Both the position numbers and the translations under genes were made by a program. Below the pieces are notes generated by a model. That model saw only the letters and a list, made by a program, of their open reading frames with translations, made no database searches and was not told the origin of the DNA. Below, in pieces: positions 14,423 through 17,910 of a stretch of 17,910 bases of DNA (position 1 is the stretch's first letter; every line of letters begins with the position of its first letter). The DNA is from VRUE01 sp036557525 (GTDB lineage: Bacteria > Actinomycetota > Thermoleophilia > Solirubrobacterales > 70-9). The stretch spans positions 1 through 17,910 of the forward strand of contig DATBHH010000070.1 of assembly GCA_036557525.1 (NCBI GenBank). Direction: 5' to 3'.

Positions 14423-15132
14423 CCGTCCACCAACCGGTATCCGACCCCCCAGCAGTTGACGACGTAGCGGCCGTGCTCGGGGTCGAGCTTGCGCCTGAGC
14501 CTGCTCGCGTGGGAGTCGAGGGTCCGGGTCCGGGCCGGGGTCCGGTATCCCCAGACCTCGGCGAGCAGGTCGGCCTTGGTGTAGACCCGGTGCGGCTCGG
14601 CGGCGAGGACCCGCAGCAGGGAGAACTCCTTGTTCGAGAGCAGGACCTCGCGGTCGCCGACCCAGGTCTTGCGCCGGGCGGGGTCGACGACTATCTCGCC
14701 GACCCGACGCGGGCCTTCGCGCCGGTCCGACATCCGCCGAAGCAGCGCCCCGATCCGGGCACGGAGCTCGGGGTAGTGGAACGGCTTGACGAGGTAGTCG
14801 TCGGCCCCGATCTCGAATCCGCGCACCCGATCGGCATCGGCTCCGCGGCCGCTGAGGACGATCACCGGCAGCAGCGGGTCGAAGCGCGACGCGACGCCGT
14901 CCGACTCGCGGATCTGGCGCAGGACGTCGAGGCCGGAGGCATCGGGAAGCAGGAGGTCGAGCAGGAGAAGGTCGGGCTGCTTGTAGCGGCAGAGGCGGAG
15001 CGCGTCGGAGGCGCTCGGCGCCGGCATCGCGTCGAAGCGGTCGGCCGTCAGGTGGTCGCAGAGGAGCTCCAGCGTCGGCTCGTCGTCGTCGCAGACGACG
15101 ACCGTCGCGAGCTCTTCTCTCTCGGGCAGCAT
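14419..15132 (-). CDS. OmpR/PhoB-family response regulator
   Basis: The 237-residue protein has a receiver domain with the acidic pocket VVCDDDE (Asp15-17), phosphoacceptor Asp59 in DLLLLDLLLPD, switch Ser94 in VIVLSGRG and Lys116 in DDYLVKPFHYPEL. A winged-helix DNA-binding domain follows (about 143-237): EVLLSNKEFSLLRVLAAEP, LLAEVWGY, TRTLDSHASRLRRKLD and YVVNCWGVGYRLVDG. It is paired with the sensorless kinase downstream and sits 7 bp after the DUF192 gene. The context suggests control of the pilus genes of the same transcript and perhaps of the divergent pilin gene. The last is inference. The Shine-Dalgarno is weak. Confidence 0.93.
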   Translation of the reverse strand: MLPEREELATVVVCDDDEPTLELLCDHLTADRFDAMPAPSASDALRLCRYKQPDLLLLDLLLPDASGLDVLRQIRESDGVASRFDPLLPVIVLSGRGADADRVRGFEIGADDYLVKPFHYPELRARIGALLRRMSDRREGPRRVGEIVVDPARRKTWVGDREVLLSNKEFSLLRVLAAEPHRVYTKADLLAEVWGYRTPARTRTLDSHASRLRRKLDPEHGRYVVNCWGVGYRLVDG

Positions 15133-15139
15133 CGCGGCT

Positions 15140-15490
15140 TCAAGTCGGCGGCCGCTCGAGCTCTCCCCCCGAGGCGACCGACGGGGTCGGGATCTCGAGC
15201 ACGGCGACGGCTCGCCGCTCCGACCTGACGCGGTTCGGCGGGACGCAGCGGTGGACCGCGATCGCCCTACCGTGCTCGTCGAGGAAGTGGACGTCGAGCG
15301 GAAACCGCATCCCGAAGGTGTGGACGCTGCGGCAACGAGGAATCAACAGTCCGGCGCCGGCGCGCTCGCGATCGAGCAGCGCCAGGCCGAGGACTCGCGA
15401 CCGCAGGCCGACCGCGACCGCCACCTCCCGGCCGAGCACTCGCGTGCGCGGCAGTAGACGAAACCTGTTCGCCATTCGTCCAGCCGCCAT
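15140..15490 (-). CDS. DUF192-family protein
   Basis: The 116-residue protein carries the DUF192 core: VAVGLRSRVLGLALLDRERAGAGLLIPRCRSVHTFGMRFPLDVHFLD, where RSVHTFGMRFPLDV matches the family signature, then AIAVHRCVPPNRV and a C-terminal strand AVAVLEIP. The biochemical role of the family is unknown. It has no signal peptide here, although many homologues are exported. It is the first gene of the two-component/Tad operon, 7 bp before the response regulator and divergent from the prepilin gene, so a link to pilus biogenesis is possible. The start is ATG 15490; ATG 15475 (MANRFRLLP) is an equally possible choice because neither has a clear Shine-Dalgarno. Confidence 0.85.
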   Translation of the reverse strand: MAAGRMANRFRLLPRTRVLGREVAVAVGLRSRVLGLALLDRERAGAGLLIPRCRSVHTFGMRFPLDVHFLDEHGRAIAVHRCVPPNRVRSERRAVAVLEIPTPSVASGGELERPPT

Positions 15491-15540
15491 CAGAACTGGA
15501 AGCGGCCGCTACCCGGAATTCACCCCTTTCTCGAGCAGAG

Positions 15541-15568
15541 GGCTCCATAGAGCCGAATCGGCACCGAT
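15541..15568. promoter_or_regulatory. Tandem palindromes upstream of the prepilin gene
   Basis: GGCTC-cata-GAGCC (15541-15554) is followed at once by CCGA-A-TCGG (15553-15561) and ATCGG-ca-CCGAT (15557-15568), all with perfect arms. They end 9 bp before the prepilin ATG, in the 87-bp gap between divergent DUF192 and pilin genes. They could be operator sites or, if transcribed, leader hairpins. No canonical promoter was found next to them. Confidence 0.4.
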
Positions 15569-15577
15569 ATTGCCCCC

Positions 15578-16030
15578 ATGTCTCGACTTCGCAAGACAGA
15601 CTCCGAAGCTGGATTCACCATGATCGAGCTGCTGGTCGTGATGCTGATCCTCGGCATCCTGGCGTCGATCGCCATTCCCCTCTTCTTTGGTCAACGCGGC
15701 CGCGCCTACGACGCGCAGGCCAAGTCCACCGCCAACTCCGCCGCGATGGCGATGGAGGCCTGCGGCAACGACCACAACGGCTACGACGAATCGGCCTGCG
15801 ACGTCGAAGGGCTCCACGCGATCGAGCCGACCCTGCCCGATGGGCCGCCGCTCACGGTCAACCCCGAAGGCACCGGCTACCGGATCGACGTCGAAGCGCT
15901 GAACACCGAAAACGTGTTCTCGATCGTCCGCACCCCGGGCGGCGGCGTCACCTACCCCTGCAGCGTCGCGAGCAGCGAACCCGGCGGCTGCGAACTGACC
16001 GAAGGCTCCGCCGGGGTCTGGAGACGCTGA
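15578..16030 (+). CDS. Type IV prepilin (PilA/pseudopilin-like)
   Basis: The 150-residue protein has a short charged leader and the prepilin peptidase site EAG|FTMIELLVV, with cleavage after Gly12 and Phe13 as residue 1 of the mature protein; Glu17 is the conserved Glu5. The hydrophobic N-terminal helix (13-36, FTMIELLVVMLILGILASIAIPLF) is the class III signal and pilus core. The mature protein is 138 residues, with Cys62/Cys74 and Cys128/Cys138 as possible disulfides. The signal is of the type IVa/type II pseudopilin kind, not a short Flp pilin. It may be the substrate of the Tad machinery encoded divergently beside it, or of a separate type IVa machine elsewhere. Confidence 0.92.
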   Translation: MSRLRKTDSEAGFTMIELLVVMLILGILASIAIPLFFGQRGRAYDAQAKSTANSAAMAMEACGNDHNGYDESACDVEGLHAIEPTLPDGPPLTVNPEGTGYRIDVEALNTENVFSIVRTPGGGVTYPCSVASSEPGGCELTEGSAGVWRR

Positions 16031-16060
16031 TCGCGGCCGGGTCGGAAGCGGGGGCTCGAC

Positions 16061-16066
16061 TAGCCT
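16061..16066 (+). promoter_or_regulatory. Candidate -10 of a leaderless transcript
   Basis: TAGCCT ends 6 bp before the ATG of the PfkB-family gene and no Shine-Dalgarno precedes it. The sequence context, CGACTAG, is the same as before the -10 candidate at 9321. Read as a likely leaderless promoter; no clear -35. Confidence 0.35.
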
Positions 16067-16072
16067 CTGACG

Positions 16073-17011
16073 ATGGCTCCGGATGGCAAGGGCAAGGTCG
16101 TGGTCTTCGGGCCGAGCCCGATGCTGTCGGTCACGGTCGAGGCGGTCCCGGCGGAGGCCATCGACGACATCCATCTCCACGCCGCCGGCCAGGGCGTGTG
16201 GGTCGCGCGCATGGCCGCCGAGCTCGGCGCGGAGGTCCTGCTCTGCGCCTTCATCGGCGGCGAGACCGGCACCGTCCTGCGCCCGCTGCTCGAGGAGCTC
16301 CCGATCGAGCTGCGCCTGGTCGAGACCGGCGGCTCGAGCGGCTGCTACCTGCACGATCGTCGCAGCGGCCACCGCGAGCCGCTTGCGATGAGCCCGGGGC
16401 CGGCGCTGACCCGGCACGAGGTCGACGATCTCTTCTCCGCCGCCTGCGCGGCGGCGCTCGACGCCGACGTGATCGCGGTCTGCGGGGCCTTCCCGGCCGA
16501 AGCGATGCCGACGGAGCTCTACGGCAATCTCGTCGCCGACGTGCGCGCCAACGGAACGCCCGCGATCGTCGACCTCTCGCCGCCGCGGCTCGACAGCGCG
16601 CTCGAGGGACAGCCGGAGCTGGCCAAGATCAACGATTGGGAGCTGGCCGGCTACGTCAACGGCCCCGTCGACACGCCGAACCGGATGCGGGCCGGCGCCG
16701 AGCGCCTGCTCGATGCGGGAGCGGGGTCCGCGATCATCACCCGCGCCGAGGAGCCGGCTCTCGTTGTGCGCGACGGCCGCGCCTGGGAGCTCGTTCCGCC
16801 CCGATTCGAGCGCGGGGCCCGCGAGGGCTGCGGGGACTCGATGATGGGCGCGCTCGCGGCCTGCATGGCGGCCGGGCGCGATTGGGAGGAGACGGTCAGG
16901 ATCGGCGCCGCCGCCGGCGCTGCGAACTTCCTTCGCAACGGCCTCGGCAGCGCCGACGCCGCGGTGGTCACCGATCTCGCGCGGCGGGTGGAGCTGCGCC
17001 CGCTCGACTAG
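16073..17011 (+). CDS. PfkB-family carbohydrate kinase (1-phosphofructokinase/LacC-like)
   Basis: The 312-residue ribokinase-fold protein resembles the 1-phosphofructokinase/tagatose-6-phosphate kinase branch. It starts VVVFGPSPMLSVTVEAVP and has the region AAGQGVWVARMAAELGAEV (37-55), where the family normally reads GGKGxNVA: the Lys is replaced by Gln. Later come the SSGCYLHD substrate strand, KINDWEL (185-191, corresponding to KPNxxEL) and the catalytic GCGDSMMGALAA (252-263), with Asp255 as the likely base and Gly/Cys variation in the usual GAGD. The fold and ATP site seem intact, but the altered sugar-side loop makes the substrate uncertain. It stands alone after the pilin and converges with the PHP phosphatase gene. 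Confidence 0.87.
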   Translation: MAPDGKGKVVVFGPSPMLSVTVEAVPAEAIDDIHLHAAGQGVWVARMAAELGAEVLLCAFIGGETGTVLRPLLEELPIELRLVETGGSSGCYLHDRRSGHREPLAMSPGPALTRHEVDDLFSAACAAALDADVIAVCGAFPAEAMPTELYGNLVADVRANGTPAIVDLSPPRLDSALEGQPELAKINDWELAGYVNGPVDTPNRMRAGAERLLDAGAGSAIITRAEEPALVVRDGRAWELVPPRFERGAREGCGDSMMGALAACMAAGRDWEETVRIGAAAGAANFLRNGLGSADAAVVTDLARRVELRPLD

Positions 17012-17739
17012 AGAGCGACCGCGTAGGGCGGCTCGAGCTCGAGACCCTCGACGATCGCGTGCGGGGCCTCCTCGGCGATCCAATCGATGTGGGGGCGCAG
17101 GGCGTCGACGTCCCGAAGACGTTCCAGCGCCGGGGTGAGCGCCACCGGCCTTCCGTGAGCCGACGAGTGGGAGTCGCTGGAGAGGACGTGGACCAGCCCC
17201 AGCCCGGCCATCGCGAGCAGGCCCTCCGCCATCTGCTCGCGCAGGAGATAGTCGGCGGTCATCTGGATCAGGGCGCCGTGATCGACGAGCCGGGCGAGGC
17301 GCTCGAACATGTCGGCGGCGACGTGGCGCTCGGGGTGGGCGATCAGCACCCTGCGGCCGCGCGAGTGGAGATCCTCGACGCACCGCTCGAGGCTGTCGCC
17401 GAGCGGCCCGGGGGCGGGCTCGAGCAGAACCCAGCGGCCGGCGCCGAGCGTGACCAGCGCCAGCTCGTCCTCGTCGAGCCCCTCGACCGCCGTCTCGGCG
17501 ACCTCGCCGCCCTGCAGGACGACGATCGGGAGGTCCTCCCCGGCGAGGCGCCGGTTCAGCGCCGCGACCCGGCCCGCCAGCTCGGCGATCCGGACGTCGT
17601 GGTCATGGCGGATGTGCGGGGTGGCGCAGATCGCCTCGATGCCATCGGCCGCACCCTGGCGCGCCATCCCGACGCTGTCGGCGAGATCCCCCGCCCCGTC
17701 GTCGATCCCGGGAAGGATGTGGCAATGGAGGTCGATCAA
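17008..17739 (-). CDS. CpsB/YwqE-type PHP-domain protein-tyrosine phosphatase
   Basis: This 243-residue metal-dependent PHP phosphatase dephosphorylates bacterial tyrosine kinases and so controls capsule/exopolysaccharide export. Metal-binding motifs are all present: DLHCHILPGIDDG (3-15), ATPHIRHDHD, LIAHPERHV and SSDSHSSAHG. Intermediate segments such as GGEVAE and LLEPAPGPLG fit the family. The start is TTG at 17739, with CGAGGG 8 nt upstream. The gene is divergent from the incomplete gene at the right edge, and CpsB genes often border polysaccharide loci, so such a locus may begin there. Its stop codon overlaps that of the PfkB-family gene in the palindrome CTAG. Confidence 0.9.
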   Translation of the reverse strand: MIDLHCHILPGIDDGAGDLADSVGMARQGAADGIEAICATPHIRHDHDVRIAELAGRVAALNRRLAGEDLPIVVLQGGEVAETAVEGLDEDELALVTLGAGRWVLLEPAPGPLGDSLERCVEDLHSRGRRVLIAHPERHVAADMFERLARLVDHGALIQMTADYLLREQMAEGLLAMAGLGLVHVLSSDSHSSAHGRPVALTPALERLRDVDALRPHIDWIAEEAPHAIVEGLELEPPYAVAL

Positions 17740-17783
17740 TGTGCAAACCCTCGTTCAGGCGTCGCCGGGCGCAGGCACGCGGC

Positions 17784-17789
17784 TACGAT
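17784..17789 (+). promoter_or_regulatory. Candidate -10 near the right-edge gene
   Basis: TACGAT (TAnnnT) lies 7 bp before the ATG at 17797. The spacing suits a leaderless start there. It lies in the 57-bp gap upstream of the divergent PHP gene start. Motif only. Confidence 0.3.
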
Positions 17790-17796
17790 GACCGGC

Positions 17797-17832
17797 ATGA
17801 TCCACCACCTGCCGCCGCTGGGCTTGCGGTGA
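17797..17832 (+). CDS. Possible 11-residue leader peptide
   Basis: ATG 17797 opens MIHHLPPLGLR, ended by TGA at 17830-17832. That TGA overlaps the ATG of a second mini-ORF (MEWAST), whose stop at 17850-17852 overlaps a GTG in the frame of the following long reading frame. It may be a leader ORF or chance; there is no conservation evidence here. Confidence 0.2.
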   Translation: MIHHLPPLGLR

Positions 17833-17836
17833 TGGA

Positions 17837-17910
17837 ATGGGCTTCAACGTGAATAGGAAGACGACCCGCAGAGGGAATTACGAGTCGGGCTCCGACTACG
17901 TGCTCGAGTA
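17837..17910 (+). CDS. Unidentified gene start (truncated by window edge)
   Basis: ATG 17837 opens MGFNVNRKTTRRGNYESGSD and stays open to the end of the window; GTG 17849 is an alternative start in the same frame. Only about 24 codons are visible, with a basic N terminus, which is too little to name a family. Codons are less GC-rich than in the neighbours. Its place after a CpsB-type phosphatase gene suggests, but does not show, a polysaccharide-related product. Confidence 0.35.
   Translation, partial: MGFNVNRKTTRRGNYESGSDYVLE

Noticed and set aside
15509..17383. A 624-codon minus-strand open frame
   Set aside because: It lies antisense to the prepilin and PfkB-family genes and under the PHP gene in another frame. 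Its product is low-complexity Arg/Asp/Gly-rich, with no domain; it is a GC-driven shadow.
1..17910. tRNA, rRNA, riboswitch or prophage features
   Set aside because: No tRNA cloverleaf, rRNA segment, known riboswitch core, integrase or att-like pair was recognised on either strand; all gaps longer than 60 bp are described in the feature list.

Overview
The window is about 70% GC, with tightly packed genes, GTG and TTG starts, a mycobacterial/actinobacterial-style set of Tad pilus genes without an outer-membrane secretin, and a MurE with the DNPR meso-diaminopimelate motif. This fits a high-GC Actinomycetota. A Thermoleophilia/Solirubrobacterales-like lineage is my guess; there is no rRNA or other marker to prove it.

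Layout. (1) 1-1020: the truncated N-terminal part of an alpha/beta hydrolase with an Asp-Trp nucleophile elbow, divergent from a TetR-family repressor, with palindromes between them that look like the repressor's operator. (2) 1068-9273, all minus strand: a division and cell wall (dcw) operon, mraZ-rsmH-ftsL-ftsI-murE-murF-mraY, ending in a GNAT acetyltransferase gene that overlaps mraY. The promoter has three 10-bp-spaced GTGG boxes (a MraZ box) over a good -35/-10, then a 17-bp hairpin in the leader. The usual downstream genes (murD, ftsW, murG, murC, ftsQ, ftsZ) are absent. (3) 9335-10189, plus strand: an unrecognised two-helix membrane protein, divergent from mraZ. (4) 10281-15490, minus strand: DUF192 protein - response regulator - sensorless histidine kinase - CpaB-like SAF protein - CpaF ATPase - TadB - TadC, apparently one operon. 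A type IV prepilin gene (15578-16030) is divergent from it. (5) 16073-17739: a PfkB-family sugar kinase, convergent with a CpsB/YwqE-type PHP tyrosine phosphatase; their stop codons overlap in a shared CTAG. (6) The right edge holds the start of an unidentified plus-strand gene behind a possible tiny leader ORF.

The most unusual signal is a 60-bp repeat present three times with no indels (3922-3981, 7102-7161, 13715-13774), always in the sense direction between two genes of a polycistronic unit: murE/murF, ftsL/ftsI and histidine kinase/cpaB. Its 5' end (sense) is TGA, which is the actual stop codon of the upstream gene in two copies. Its 3' end is GAGG, which lies exactly 7 nt before the start codon of the downstream gene in all three. 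It looks like a dispersed stop-hairpin-Shine-Dalgarno module shared by the cell-wall operon and the pilus operon. I do not recognise it as a named element.

How the parts work together: the dcw operon makes the lipid-linked peptidoglycan precursor and the septal transpeptidase; the Tad operon supplies the ATPase and platform proteins of a pilus, apparently under a co-transcribed two-component pair, with a candidate pilin next door; and the PHP phosphatase probably marks the edge of an exopolysaccharide/capsule locus beyond the right end.
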